From: JAKPBU01 sp964425695
GTDB taxonomy: Bacteria; Pseudomonadota; Gammaproteobacteria; Xanthomonadales; Xanthomonadaceae
Direction of reading: 5' to 3'
NCBI GenBank assembly: GCA_964425695.1
Contig: CAYRNF010000014.1
Location: 28,616-92,615, forward strand
DNA: 64,000 bases
In this document: positions 35,018 through 43,032 of the stretch, piece after piece
Numbering within the stretch: the first letter of the stretch is position 1
Layout of the letters: each line of letters opens with the position of its first letter
Translations under genes and position numbers: made by a program
Notes under the pieces: generated by a model
What the model was told of the DNA's origin: nothing
What the model saw: only the letters and a program-made list of their open reading frames with translations
Database searches by the model: none

Positions 35018-35175
35018 GGTGATCCCCCTGACGTGTTGTTGGCGGCCCTGCGGCCGCTGGATGGAACGGTCCCGCCGCCGATGCGCCCCTGTGCGCGCAG
35101 GCTAGCCCAGCGCCCCGGCCGGTGCCTGAACCTGTTGCGGGCGCGCGGCGACACCGGTCGCGTGCACTGCGGCGC

Positions 35176-35907
35176 TCAACTCATGCCGCCATCGACGCCG
35201 ATGACCTGCCCGTTGACGTAGGCCGCGGCTTCGGAACACAGGAAGCCCACCAGCGCGGCGACTTCGTCCGGCGTCCCGGCGCGGCCGGCCGGCACCATCT
35301 GCTTCACCTGCTCGGGCGCGAAGCTCTCCTGCGCCATGCGCCCGGCAATCACGCCCGGCGCGACGACATTGGCGGTGATGCCGCGGCTGGCCATCTCGCG
35401 CGCCAGCGACTTGGTGGCGCCGTGCAGCGCCGCCTTGGCCGCGGCGTAATTGGTCTGCCCGCGATTGCCCAGCACCGCCGCCACGCTGGACACGCTGACG
35501 ATGCGGCCCCAGCGGGTGCGCGCCATCGGCAGCAGCAGCGGCTGGGTGACGTGGAAGAAGCCGTGCAGCGACACGTCCACCACGCGCTTCCACTGCGCGT
35601 CGGACATGCCGGCCATGGGCGCGTCGTCGTGGATGCCGGCGTTGTTGACCAGCACCTGGATCGGGCCATCCGCAAGCACGGCCTGCATCGCGGCGCGCGT
35701 GGCCTCGCCGTCGGCCACGTCGAAGGCCACGGCCTGCGCACTGCCACCGGCATCCACGATCGCCGCAACCACCTCCTGCGCGCGGGCCAGGTTGGCATTG
35801 GCATGCACGACCACGTGGCAGCCGTCGGAAGCCAGGCGCCGGCAGATCGCGCCGCCGATGTCGCCACTGCCGCCGGTGACGAGCGCGCGTTTCGGATTCG
35901 AAGTCAT
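35176..35907 (-). CDS. 3-oxoacyl-ACP reductase (FabG-like) of the pigment pathway
   Basis: The 243-residue SDR reduces 3-ketoacyl-ACP intermediates. It has the NADPH motif ALVTGGSGDIGGAICRRL, VLVNNAGIHDD, the catalytic Ser in IVSVSSVAAVLG, YAAAKAALHGATKSLARE with Tyr-x-x-x-Lys, and VNGQVIGVDGGMS at the C-terminus, as in FabG. In the aryl-polyene pathway each cycle needs such a ketoreductase next to the two dehydratases found nearby. It is transcribed from its own start: CATAAT ends 6 nt before the ATG. The gene upstream (a dehydratase) ends 182 nt away. Confidence 0.92.
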   Translation of the reverse strand: MTSNPKRALVTGGSGDIGGAICRRLASDGCHVVVHANANLARAQEVVAAIVDAGGSAQAVAFDVADGEATRAAMQAVLADGPIQVLVNNAGIHDDAPMAGMSDAQWKRVVDVSLHGFFHVTQPLLLPMARTRWGRIVSVSSVAAVLGNRGQTNYAAAKAALHGATKSLAREMASRGITANVVAPGVIAGRMAQESFAPEQVKQMVPAGRAGTPDEVAALVGFLCSEAAAYVNGQVIGVDGGMS

Positions 35908-35913
35908 GCGCGG

Positions 35914-35919
35914 ATTATG
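35914..35919 (-). promoter_or_regulatory. -10 hexamer of the ketoreductase gene (leaderless type)
   Basis: CATAAT ends 6 nt before the ATG (spacer CCGCGC). Confidence 0.5.
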
Positions 35920-36089
35920 GCGCAGGCCGGCAGGCCCTTCGGCATGCGCGTCCGCGATCTGCCGCGGACGTTGCCATCGCTGTCATCCCGAGCAGCGCGA
36001 AGGACCTGTTGTTTCCGGCACTGCAACGACAGCGCCATGCATGCAGCCGTGCCACGGCATCGCACCCTGTCCAGCAGGCGTGCAACGCC

Positions 36090-36518
36090 CTAGCCCTGCA
36101 GCATCACCGCGGCGCGCCCTTCGGCCAGCAGCCGTCCATCACCGTGGATCCGGAAGGCGTACTGCTGGCTGCCCGCGCCGGCGGCAAGCAGCTCGGCTTC
36201 GCCCTGCAGCTCGCCGGGAATGTCGTCGATGCGCGCCACGTGCAGCGCCACGCCGCGCAGCGCCACCAGCATGCCGGCCTTCGCGCCGCCGCCGGTGTCG
36301 CGCGCCAGCAGGCCGCCATGCGCGGCCATCGCCTGCGCGCCGTACTCGCACAGGTGCAGCGCGCGCAGCACGCCGTCGGCGCGCAGCGGGTTGTCCGCGT
36401 GCAGGTGCGAACCGGTGGCCAGGCGGATCTGCGTGGCGTCCCAGGCATCGACGCGATCCCACAGGCACATCGTGCCCTGATGCGGCATCAGCGCCAGCAG
36501 TGCGTCGCGTCCGATCAT
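36090..36518 (-). CDS. 3-hydroxyacyl-ACP dehydratase, ApeP-like
   Basis: The 142-residue hot-dog protein carries the typical N-terminus ALLALMPHQGTMCLWDRVDAW, with the likely active-site His in PHQG, and HLHADNPLRADGVLRALHLCEYGAQAMAAH, where a Glu near the end would be the second catalytic residue. This is the pattern of the ApeP dehydratases of aryl-polyene clusters. It would dehydrate 3-hydroxyacyl-ACP to the conjugated enoyl product. Its ATG overlaps the MMPL exporter stop by 4 nt, so both are translated from one message. Confidence 0.88.
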   Translation of the reverse strand: MIGRDALLALMPHQGTMCLWDRVDAWDATQIRLATGSHLHADNPLRADGVLRALHLCEYGAQAMAAHGGLLARDTGGGAKAGMLVALRGVALHVARIDDIPGELQGEAELLAAGAGSQQYAFRIHGDGRLLAEGRAAVMLQG

Positions 36519-38896
36519 CGCGTGGTCCCCGCAGGCACACGCGCGGGTTGCCGCGAGACCAGCAGCGCCAGCGCGAAGTTGAACACCACACCCAGCGTGA
36601 CGGTGGTGCCGATCGCGCGCAGCACCGGGATGCTCGACAGCGCCAGCAGGCTGAACACCAGCAGGGTCATCAAGCTGCACACGATCAGCGCGTGCAGGGT
36701 GCGCAGCTGGTCGGCACGATCGTCGCCGGCATGATCGAAGAACAGCGCGTAATCCAGCCCCAGGCCCGCGGCCAGGATCAGCGCCACCAGGTGGAACAGG
36801 TTGAGCTCCACGCCGAAGCCGCGCAGCACCGCCAGCACCAGCAGCGTGGTCAGCGCCATCGGCAGCAGCACGCGCCCCACGCGGCGCGGATCGCGCAGCG
36901 CGATCCACACCGCCAGCGCCAGCAGCACCGCGGCGGCGGCCAGCGCCAGCAGGACGCGCTGCCGGTATTCGGCCACCAGCGATTCGGAGGCCTGTTTCAG
37001 GTCCATCAGCCGCGCGCCGTTGGCGGCGGCGGTGGTGGCGACCACGGCCGGATCGCGCAGGCCGGTGAGCGACACCAGCGCGGTGGCGCCGGTGTCGCGC
37101 TCGAGCAGCAGCCCCGACAGCGTGGCCTGCAGCGGCGTGCCGGCCAGGTCGCGCGGCTGCAGCGGCCGTGCGGTGCGCGCGGTGGCGACGTCGTCCACGA
37201 ATGCCGAGAACGCATCGGCGCGGAACGGGCTGTCGGCCAGCGCGGCCTGCAGCGAAGCCTCCAGCGCGTCGCGCGCCGGCAGCGCGGCCTGCCGCGCGCG
37301 CTGCAGCGCGGCGCTGGGCAGGTAGCGCGCCGCCATGTCGTAACCGGCGATGGCCCGCGTTTCGCGCAGCGCATCCAGCGCGGGGCGCAGGCGCTCGGTC
37401 GCCTGCAGCACGGCCTGCGCGTCGCGCCCGTGCACGGCCAGCACGTAGCGTACGTCCGGCGCGCCCAGTTCGCCGCGCAGCTGCGCATCCAGCGCCATCG
37501 CTTCCGGCGCGACCGGAGTCAGCTTCGACAGGTCGTTCTGCCAGAACGCGCCCGGCCGCAGCCACGCCACCAGCACCGCGGCCAGCGCCAGCGCCAGCAG
37601 CGACCAGCGCGGCCGCGGCAGGCGCGCGACACGGCGCCACAGCGCGGCCAGCCGCGGCGACTGCGCCGGATCGCGCGGCGCGGGATCGATCAGCGCGGGC
37701 AGCACGAAGCGCGTCGCCAGCGCCGCCGTGCCCAGCCCGGCCACGGTGAACACCGCGAGCTGTTCCAGGCCTTCCACCCCCGAGGCCAGGAAGGTCGCGT
37801 ACGCGATGCACGTGGACACCACGCCGGTGGCGAGCGTGGGCCACAGCGAACGCGCATTGCGCCACGGCGACAGCCCTGCGCGCTGGTGGCTGAACAGGTG
37901 GATCGGATAGTCCTGTACGACGCCGATGAGGGTGAAGCCGAACGCCACGGTGATCCCGTGCACGCCGTCGAACAGCAGTGCCACCGCGCCCAGTCCGGCC
38001 AGCCCCGCGCTGGCCAGCGGCAGCACCCCGAACAGCGGCGTGCGCCAGCTGCGGTACGCCACCCACAGCAGCAGCACCAGCCCGATGCTGTCGATGGTGC
38101 CGATCAGCGACGCCTCGCGCTGGGTGCGCCCGCCGATCTCCACCGAGAACGCGCCCGGACCGGTCATCGCAAGCCGCGACGGTGCGTCGCCCCTGATCTT
38201 CGCGTACGCCGCCTCGATGGCGCGCACCGCCGCTTCCTGCCCGGCCGGGTCGAAGCCGGCCGCGCGGGTTTCCACCACCAGCAGCGCGCGCTGGCCGGCG
38301 CGGTCGAACCACACCTCGTGCAGGCGCTGCGGCGCGTTCGGCGGCTCCCAGGCTTCTGCCAGCTTCACCGTTTCCAGCGTGGGATCGGACGCAATAAGCG
38401 GCTCGATCAACGACGCGGCCGGTGACCCCAGGTCCTGCACGCGCAGCGCGAGCTCCTCGCGCAGGTAGGCGGCATCCAGCGGCTGCGCCCCCAGCGCGGG
38501 CGACAGCAGGTAGCGATAGGGGCGCAGGCGCTCGGGAATTGCGTCCAGCGAGGGCTCGCCGTTGGAGACCAGGGAGTAGCGCGCGTCGCCCGACAGCGCG
38601 GTGCGCAATGCCTGGGATTGCGCCGCGAGCGTGGCCGGATCGGCACCGGACAGCGCCAGCAGCAGCAGCCGGGAACCCGGGCCCTCGCCCAGTTCGTCGA
38701 TCAGCAGCTTCTGTTCCGGCGTGCGCGCGGCCGGCATGAACTTGCGCAGGTCGCCGCTGAGCTGCAGGTGCTGCGACACTAGCCAGCCGCCACCCACCAG
38801 CAGCGCCAGCCAGCACAGCGCCAGCACGATCCGCGTGCGCGTGGACAGCGCACGTTCGGACGACGGCGAAGGATCGGAAGGCAGGCGTTCGGGCAT
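36515..38896 (-). CDS. MMPL/RND-family exporter of the pigment cluster
   Basis: The 793-residue inner-membrane transporter has the duplicated RND layout: helix 1 (IVLALCWLALLVGGGWLV), a large periplasmic loop, five helices near residues 270-420 (SIGLVLLLWVAYRSW, GFTLIGVVQDYPIHLF), a second helix-loop unit and five C-terminal helices. These include LILAAGLGLDYALFFDHAGD, where Asp residues in the fourth and tenth helices fit proton relay. In xanthomonadin and aryl-polyene clusters such exporters move the pigment lipid toward the outer membrane, presumably with the LolA-like protein encoded next. A TAGGCT hexamer ends 6 nt before the ATG. The substrate is inferred from context. Confidence 0.92.
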   Translation of the reverse strand: MPERLPSDPSPSSERALSTRTRIVLALCWLALLVGGGWLVSQHLQLSGDLRKFMPAARTPEQKLLIDELGEGPGSRLLLLALSGADPATLAAQSQALRTALSGDARYSLVSNGEPSLDAIPERLRPYRYLLSPALGAQPLDAAYLREELALRVQDLGSPAASLIEPLIASDPTLETVKLAEAWEPPNAPQRLHEVWFDRAGQRALLVVETRAAGFDPAGQEAAVRAIEAAYAKIRGDAPSRLAMTGPGAFSVEIGGRTQREASLIGTIDSIGLVLLLWVAYRSWRTPLFGVLPLASAGLAGLGAVALLFDGVHGITVAFGFTLIGVVQDYPIHLFSHQRAGLSPWRNARSLWPTLATGVVSTCIAYATFLASGVEGLEQLAVFTVAGLGTAALATRFVLPALIDPAPRDPAQSPRLAALWRRVARLPRPRWSLLALALAAVLVAWLRPGAFWQNDLSKLTPVAPEAMALDAQLRGELGAPDVRYVLAVHGRDAQAVLQATERLRPALDALRETRAIAGYDMAARYLPSAALQRARQAALPARDALEASLQAALADSPFRADAFSAFVDDVATARTARPLQPRDLAGTPLQATLSGLLLERDTGATALVSLTGLRDPAVVATTAAANGARLMDLKQASESLVAEYRQRVLLALAAAAVLLALAVWIALRDPRRVGRVLLPMALTTLLVLAVLRGFGVELNLFHLVALILAAGLGLDYALFFDHAGDDRADQLRTLHALIVCSLMTLLVFSLLALSSIPVLRAIGTTVTLGVVFNFALALLVSRQPARVPAGTTR

Positions 38897-38902
38897 CGCA
38901 CC

Positions 38903-38908
38903 AGCCTA
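38903..38908 (-). promoter_or_regulatory. -10 hexamer of the exporter-dehydratase unit (leaderless type)
   Basis: TAGGCT ends 6 nt before the exporter ATG (spacer GGTGCG). Its position suggests the exporter starts its own transcript, although readthrough from the LolA-like gene 185 bp upstream is possible. Confidence 0.45.
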
Positions 38909-39081
38909 GCAGGCAGCTCCGGCGCGCCCGCAGGTGAAAGTCGACGGGCGTCAGTGCCCGCCCATGGTGGTGGGCAGGACCGGATGTGCGGGTTGCCTGC
39001 TGCAAGCGCTCGCGACGATCGGCGACCCGAGGCGCGACTGTCGGTTGCCGCAAGCGGCAGACACGACGCGCCGTGGCATCG

Positions 39082-39753
39082 CTACGGTGCGCGGTCTCCC
39101 CGGCACAGCGCGGCAAACGCAGCGACATCGGCCTGCGCGCCAGCCGCGCGCGCCGCGGTGGCCAGCAGCGTGCGCTGCACCTCGCCCGCCTTCGCCGGCA
39201 CGGTCTCGATGCAGCGCAGTTCCGCGCCGCGCCCGTGCAGGGTGATCTGCTTCAGGCGCGCGGCAACGCCGGGATCGCGCGGCACCAGCGCCATGGTCCA
39301 GTCCGCGCGCGTGCCGCCGGGCACCAGGCGGAAATCGCGCTCCAGCGTGGCGCGGTCGCCGCCCAGCAGCGCACCGAAGCTGGATTGCAGGCTGGCCAGT
39401 TCCGGCACGCGCGACAGCGAATACGTGCGCCGCTTGCCGCCGCGCTCGATCGTGGCCTGGCCCGGCCCTGCGCCCGTGGACACGATGGTGGTGGTTTCCG
39501 CGTAGGGCGTACGCACCTGCCGCACCAGCGTGCGCGCGTCCGGGCGCAGGTATTCGCCCGACAGCCGCAGCGGCGCCTTGAGCATGCGCGAGGTGCGCAC
39601 TTCGACGAAGCTGGTACGCATCGGCGCCGGACGCGCCAGCTTCGACACGATCCAGCCCGCGTCCACGCGCGGCTCAGCCGTGCGGGCGCCCTGCGCCAGC
39701 GCGCTGGCCGGCAGCGCCGCGGCCAGCAGCAGTGCGGCGCTGCACGGCAGCAT
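39082..39753 (-). CDS. LolA-like periplasmic carrier protein
   Basis: The 223-residue protein has a signal peptide (ALLLAAALPASALAQGART) and a LolA-like fold: MRTSFVEVRTSRMLKAPLRL, SGEYLRPDARTLVRQVRTPY, then a strand-rich core and KQITLHGRGAELRCIE. Outer-membrane lipoprotein-carrier-like proteins recur in aryl-polyene clusters, where they probably shuttle the lipid pigment across the periplasm. I chose the ATG at 39753 with AGGTGG 6 nt upstream; an ATG at 39798 would spoil the signal peptide. It overlaps the end of the acyltransferase gene by 80 bp. Confidence 0.88.
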   Translation of the reverse strand: MLPCSAALLLAAALPASALAQGARTAEPRVDAGWIVSKLARPAPMRTSFVEVRTSRMLKAPLRLSGEYLRPDARTLVRQVRTPYAETTTIVSTGAGPGQATIERGGKRRTYSLSRVPELASLQSSFGALLGGDRATLERDFRLVPGGTRADWTMALVPRDPGVAARLKQITLHGRGAELRCIETVPAKAGEVQRTLLATAARAAGAQADVAAFAALCRGDRAP

Positions 39754-40672
39754 CGTCCACCTGGAGCGAAGCGGTTTCGGTGCGCTGCCAGAAGTCATAG
39801 AAGTTGAACCAGTTGTAGGGGGCATGGCGGGCGAAAGTCTCCAGCCGCGACGCGTAACGGTGGATAAGCGCGGCCAGGGCACCGGCGCGCTGGCCGCGCG
39901 GCACGTCCACGGCATCCGCGAACGGTTCGAACACCAGTTCGTAGCGGTTGCCGCCGCGGTACAGGCCGAAGCCGAGCACCACCGGCACCTTCAGCATCGC
40001 CGCGATCAGCCACGGCGCGGTGGGAAACGGCGCCGGCGCGCCCAGGAACGGCGCGGACAGCCAGGCCTCGTCGCCGCGCACGCGATCCACCAGCAGCGCC
40101 ACCAGCGCGCCTTCGCGGCAGGCCTGGTGGATCGCCATGACGATCGCGGGGCCGTCCTGGCTGGCATCGATCACGCCCGCCGCGATCTCCGGGTTCAACT
40201 CGTCCAGCAGCTGGGTCATGGCCGGCGACTGCGTCTTGTCCAGCACCACGCGGATCGTGTACTCCGGGCGCTTGCGCGCCAGCACGCGCAGCACCTCGAA
40301 ACTGCCCAGGTGCGAGCCGAACAGCAGCACGCCGCGGCGCTGGTCCAGCGCGGCATGCAGCGCATCCAGGCCGCGCACGTCCACGTCGAACGCATCGATG
40401 CGCCCGCCCAGCAGGAACACGCGGTCCAGGATCGTGGCGGCGAAGGTATGCACATGGCGCATGCCGTCCAGCAGCCCCGCCGGGCGTCCCAGCACGCGGC
40501 TGAGGTAGGCGATGGAGGCGCGCCGCTCGGGCCCGCGCACCACGGTGAAGTACAGGGTGATCGGCAGCAGCAGCAGGCGCCCCAGCGTGCGCCCGCCGTG
40601 CCGCGCGATGCTGCGGATCAGCCACAGCGCGACCCGCCCGCCGCCTTCGGGGCGTTCCTTCCAGTCGGTCAC
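39674..40672 (-). CDS. Lysophospholipid-type acyltransferase (LpxL/HtrB-like)
   Basis: The 332-residue protein starts at a GTG overlapping the upstream stop. It resembles the lauroyl/myristoyl acyltransferase group: an N-terminal membrane-near helix (LGRLLLLPITLYFTVV), LFGSHLGSFEVLRVLARKRP where HxxxxE (HLGSFE) is the expected catalytic pair, LVALLVDRVRGDEAWLSAPF, and the terminal HAPYNWFNFYDFWQ. Such enzymes are regular parts of aryl-polyene clusters and could attach the polyene to its lipid anchor. About 27 extra residues follow FYDFWQ and are Ala/Arg/Gly-rich; they arise where the frame overlaps the LolA-like gene. Confidence 0.88.
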   Translation of the reverse strand: MTDWKERPEGGGRVALWLIRSIARHGGRTLGRLLLLPITLYFTVVRGPERRASIAYLSRVLGRPAGLLDGMRHVHTFAATILDRVFLLGGRIDAFDVDVRGLDALHAALDQRRGVLLFGSHLGSFEVLRVLARKRPEYTIRVVLDKTQSPAMTQLLDELNPEIAAGVIDASQDGPAIVMAIHQACREGALVALLVDRVRGDEAWLSAPFLGAPAPFPTAPWLIAAMLKVPVVLGFGLYRGGNRYELVFEPFADAVDVPRGQRAGALAALIHRYASRLETFARHAPYNWFNFYDFWQRTETASLQVDDAAVQRRTAAGRGAAGQRAGAGRPHG

Positions 40673-41001
40673 GCCGCGGCGGCTCCGCCCGCGGCGGCGC
40701 CGGGCGCATCGGCCTGCGTGTCGGCGGCCACCACCTCCCCGCTCGCGACCAGGGTGGCGTCCGCGCGTAGCACGCGGAAGCGCCAGCGCGCACCCTCCCC
40801 GTCCAGCTCCACGCGCGCGTCCTGCTCCGGCAGCAACGGCTGCACGAACTTCACCTGCGGCAGGCGCCATGCGGTCGCGGCGCCGCGCGCGGCTTCGATG
40901 GCGGCGAACACCCGGTCCAGCACCACCACGCCGGGGACCACGGGATGGCCGGGGAAATGCCCGGGGAGGCTGGGATGGTCGTGCGGAATACGGAACTGCA
41001 T
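40669..41001 (-). CDS. Hot-dog dehydratase, ApeI-like
   Basis: The 110-residue protein contains HDHPSLPGHFPGHPVVPGVVVL at its N-terminus, the signature of ApeI-like FabA/FabZ-type dehydratases, with the catalytic His in GHFPG. A long strand region follows (KFVQPLLPEQDARVELDG, RWRFRVLRADATLVASGEV) and an Ala/Gly-rich tail. It is shorter than FabZ, as usual for this family. Together with the ApeP-like protein it gives the pathway two dehydratases. I chose the ATG at 41001; a GTG two codons upstream is also open. The stop overlaps the acyltransferase GTG. Confidence 0.86.
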   Translation of the reverse strand: MQFRIPHDHPSLPGHFPGHPVVPGVVVLDRVFAAIEAARGAATAWRLPQVKFVQPLLPEQDARVELDGEGARWRFRVLRADATLVASGEVVAADTQADAPGAAAGGAAAA

Positions 41002-41053
41002 CGGCACAGCTTAGCAACGCACGCACCGGGCCGATCCGCCGTGCGGCCCGGCC

Positions 41054-41839
41054 TCAGTGCGCGGGCGGGCGCCGCAGCAACGCCAGCACGTCGGCATGCG
41101 CGCGCGCCGCCAGCGCCTGGCGCGAGCCCAACGCGGCCTCGCCCACGGTCTCCAGCGGCCGGCCGAAACGCACCCGGATCGTGCCGGGGCGCACCGCGAA
41201 CAGGCCGCTGCACGGCAGCACCGCGCCGCTGCCCTCCAGCGCCACCGGCAGCACGGCCACGCCGGCGTCGATCGCGGCCTGGAACGCCGCCGGCCTGAAC
41301 GGCAACACGTTGCCGTCGCGGCTGCGCGTGCCTTCGGGGAACAGGCACAGCGCCGTGCCTTCGCGCACCTGCTGCGCGGCCGCGCGCAGCGCCGCGGGGG
41401 CGGCGCGCGGGTTGTCGCGGTCGATGAACGGCATGCCCATCGCCTTCGCATACCAGCCCACGAACGGCCACTGCATCGTTTCCCGGCTGAGCAGGAACAG
41501 CAGCTGCACCGGCACCGCGCGGAACAGCGCGCAGATGTCGATCACCGACTGGTGGTTGGACACCAGCAGGTACGGGCGCGACCAGTCCACCTCGTCCGCG
41601 CCCTCCACCACCAGCTGTGCGCCCGCGCCGCCCAGCAGGCCCGGCGCCCACAGCCACGCGGCCATGCGCAGCGGCAGGTCGCGGCGCCCGGTGATCGCCC
41701 TGGCCACCAGCGCCGCGCTGATGCAGGCGGCGGTCCACAGCAGGGTGAACGCCAGCTGCAGCAGGTTGAATGCGGACCATCCCGCCGCCTTCAGCGCCGC
41801 CAGGCGTTCGGTGGGTCCGCGCAATTCCATGTGTCGCAT
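41054..41839 (-). CDS. 1-acyl-glycerol-3-phosphate acyltransferase-like (PlsC family)
   Basis: The 261-residue membrane-associated acyltransferase has an N-terminal helix (LLQLAFTLLWTAACISAAL) and the PlsC motifs NHQSVID (motif I, HxxxxD), GMPFIDRDNP (motif II) and CLFPEGTRSRDG (motif III), then VLPVALEG (motif IV). In this cluster it may acylate the pigment lipid backbone, giving the glycerophospholipid-like anchor proposed for xanthomonadins; a housekeeping PlsC role cannot be excluded. It lies 52 nt upstream of the ApeI-like gene and 63 nt after the membrane protein gene, so one transcript is likely. Confidence 0.9.
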   Translation of the reverse strand: MRHMELRGPTERLAALKAAGWSAFNLLQLAFTLLWTAACISAALVARAITGRRDLPLRMAAWLWAPGLLGGAGAQLVVEGADEVDWSRPYLLVSNHQSVIDICALFRAVPVQLLFLLSRETMQWPFVGWYAKAMGMPFIDRDNPRAAPAALRAAAQQVREGTALCLFPEGTRSRDGNVLPFRPAAFQAAIDAGVAVLPVALEGSGAVLPCSGLFAVRPGTIRVRFGRPLETVGEAALGSRQALAARAHADVLALLRRPPAH

Positions 41840-41902
41840 GTCGAAATCGATCCGTGTCTGCCTACGCCACTACGTGTCCGAGGATACCCCTGCCGCCCGC
41901 GT

Positions 41903-42610
41903 TCAACGGAACAGGTCGCGCCAGAACGCCGGCCCCAGCCGCGACATCCGCGACGCGAAGTGCGCGAAATTGCGGTAGCGCCCGGGGAACCTGCGCTTGC
42001 GGTACAGGTATTCCAGCGCGAAGAAGCCGCCCACCAGCCCGTAGTTGAACCAGTTCGCGAACCACGACCACTGCGCGTCGGTCACCGTGAACGGTGCGGC
42101 GATGCCGAACGAGGCCAGCAGCCCGTTGGGCACGGCCACCGCCGCCAGCACCAGGTTGCACACGCCCATGGCCGCCAGGACCAGCGCCCAGGCGAGGGTC
42201 AGGCCGCGCGTGTAGCGGCGCAGCTCCGGTTCCAGTTCCGGCTCCGGCGTGTTCTCCAGCGCGGACACGATCTTGCCGATCAGCGGCACGCGGCCCGGGC
42301 GCAGCGTGCGCGCGAAGAACCACGCGATCATGGCGATGAACGCCACCGGCACCAGCAGCAGCGGCAGGTGCGCCCAGGGCGACCCGGCCAGCCACGCCAG
42401 CCCCGCGATCGCCGCCAGAAGCGCCAGCCAGGCGCCTGCGCGGCGCTGCACCAGCCCGTCGGCCAGCGCCATGCCCACCAGCGTGCCCAGCGCGCCGGCG
42501 GCCAAGGCACCGCTGTCGCGAACGCTCGCGCCATGGGCCAGGAACGGGTACGCCACCGCGCAGGCGATGCGCAGCACGGGCGCTGCCCACGGCAGTGCCG
42601 GAGCGTTCAT
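41903..42610 (-). CDS. Polytopic membrane protein of aryl-polyene clusters (COG4648-like)
   Basis: The 235-residue protein has about six to seven helices: ALAAGALGTLVGMALADGLV, WLALLAAIAGLAWLA, LPLLLVPVAFIAMIAWFFAR, LTLAWALVLAAMGVCNLVL and one near WSWFANWFNYGLVGGFFALEYL, then a basic end (RKRRFPGRYRNFAHFASRM). This matches the uncharacterised COG4648 type found in most aryl-polyene clusters. The ATG at 42610 or one six codons upstream (42628) are both possible; neither has a strong ribosome site. It follows the ACP gene closely. The function is unknown. Confidence 0.78.
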   Translation of the reverse strand: MNAPALPWAAPVLRIACAVAYPFLAHGASVRDSGALAAGALGTLVGMALADGLVQRRAGAWLALLAAIAGLAWLAGSPWAHLPLLLVPVAFIAMIAWFFARTLRPGRVPLIGKIVSALENTPEPELEPELRRYTRGLTLAWALVLAAMGVCNLVLAAVAVPNGLLASFGIAAPFTVTDAQWSWFANWFNYGLVGGFFALEYLYRKRRFPGRYRNFAHFASRMSRLGPAFWRDLFR

Positions 42611-42656
42611 TGCCCAGACCCGGGACATGCCGACACCGCGCCCGCGGCGCGACGGG

Positions 42657-42932
42657 TCACGCCGCCCGGTTCTGTTCGACGTGCGCGGACAGCGCGCGCA
42701 GCGACGCGAAGATGCGGCGGTTGTCGTCGTTGTCCGAACGCAGCTGGAAGCCGTACTTCTGCGAGATCGCCAGCGCCAGTTCCAGCGCGTCGATCGAATC
42801 CAGCCCCAGGCCGGCATTGAACAGCGGCGCCTCCGGGTCGATGCCCGCGGGATCCACGCCGTCCAGGTTCAGGCTCTCGACCAGCAGCTGGGCCAGTTCG
42901 GTTTCGGCGGGCGTTTGCGCAGACGACGACAT
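42657..42932 (-). CDS. Acyl carrier protein of the pigment pathway
   Basis: The 91-residue carrier protein has the phosphopantetheine attachment site in GLGLDSIDALELALAI (Ser about residue 44), preceded by the usual acidic helix and loop (DPEAPLFNAG). It ends with a His/Val/Glu/Gln-rich tail. A good ribosome site (AAGGGG) precedes the ATG at 42932. It would carry the hydroxybenzoyl starter and the growing polyene; the starter ligase is at 59885 and the pantetheinyl transferase at 61322. Only one carrier protein is seen, whereas the E. coli and Vibrio aryl-polyene clusters have two. It is divergent from the second halogenase gene, with TAGAAT at about 43007-43012 as a likely -10. Confidence 0.93.
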   Translation of the reverse strand: MSSSAQTPAETELAQLLVESLNLDGVDPAGIDPEAPLFNAGLGLDSIDALELALAISQKYGFQLRSDNDDNRRIFASLRALSAHVEQNRAA

Positions 42933-43032
42933 TCTGAATATCCCCTTGGGTTGCAGACCGGAGCGTGCTGCACCGCGCGCTATCATGCGCGCCGCGAATT
43001 CTACCGCCATCGCAGTTCCGGATCACACGCGC

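Noticed and set aside
42960..43010. An upstream ATG extending the acyl carrier protein by 26 residues
   Set aside because: The extension is not carrier-protein-like, while the ATG at 42932 has a good AAGGGG site and gives a normal length.
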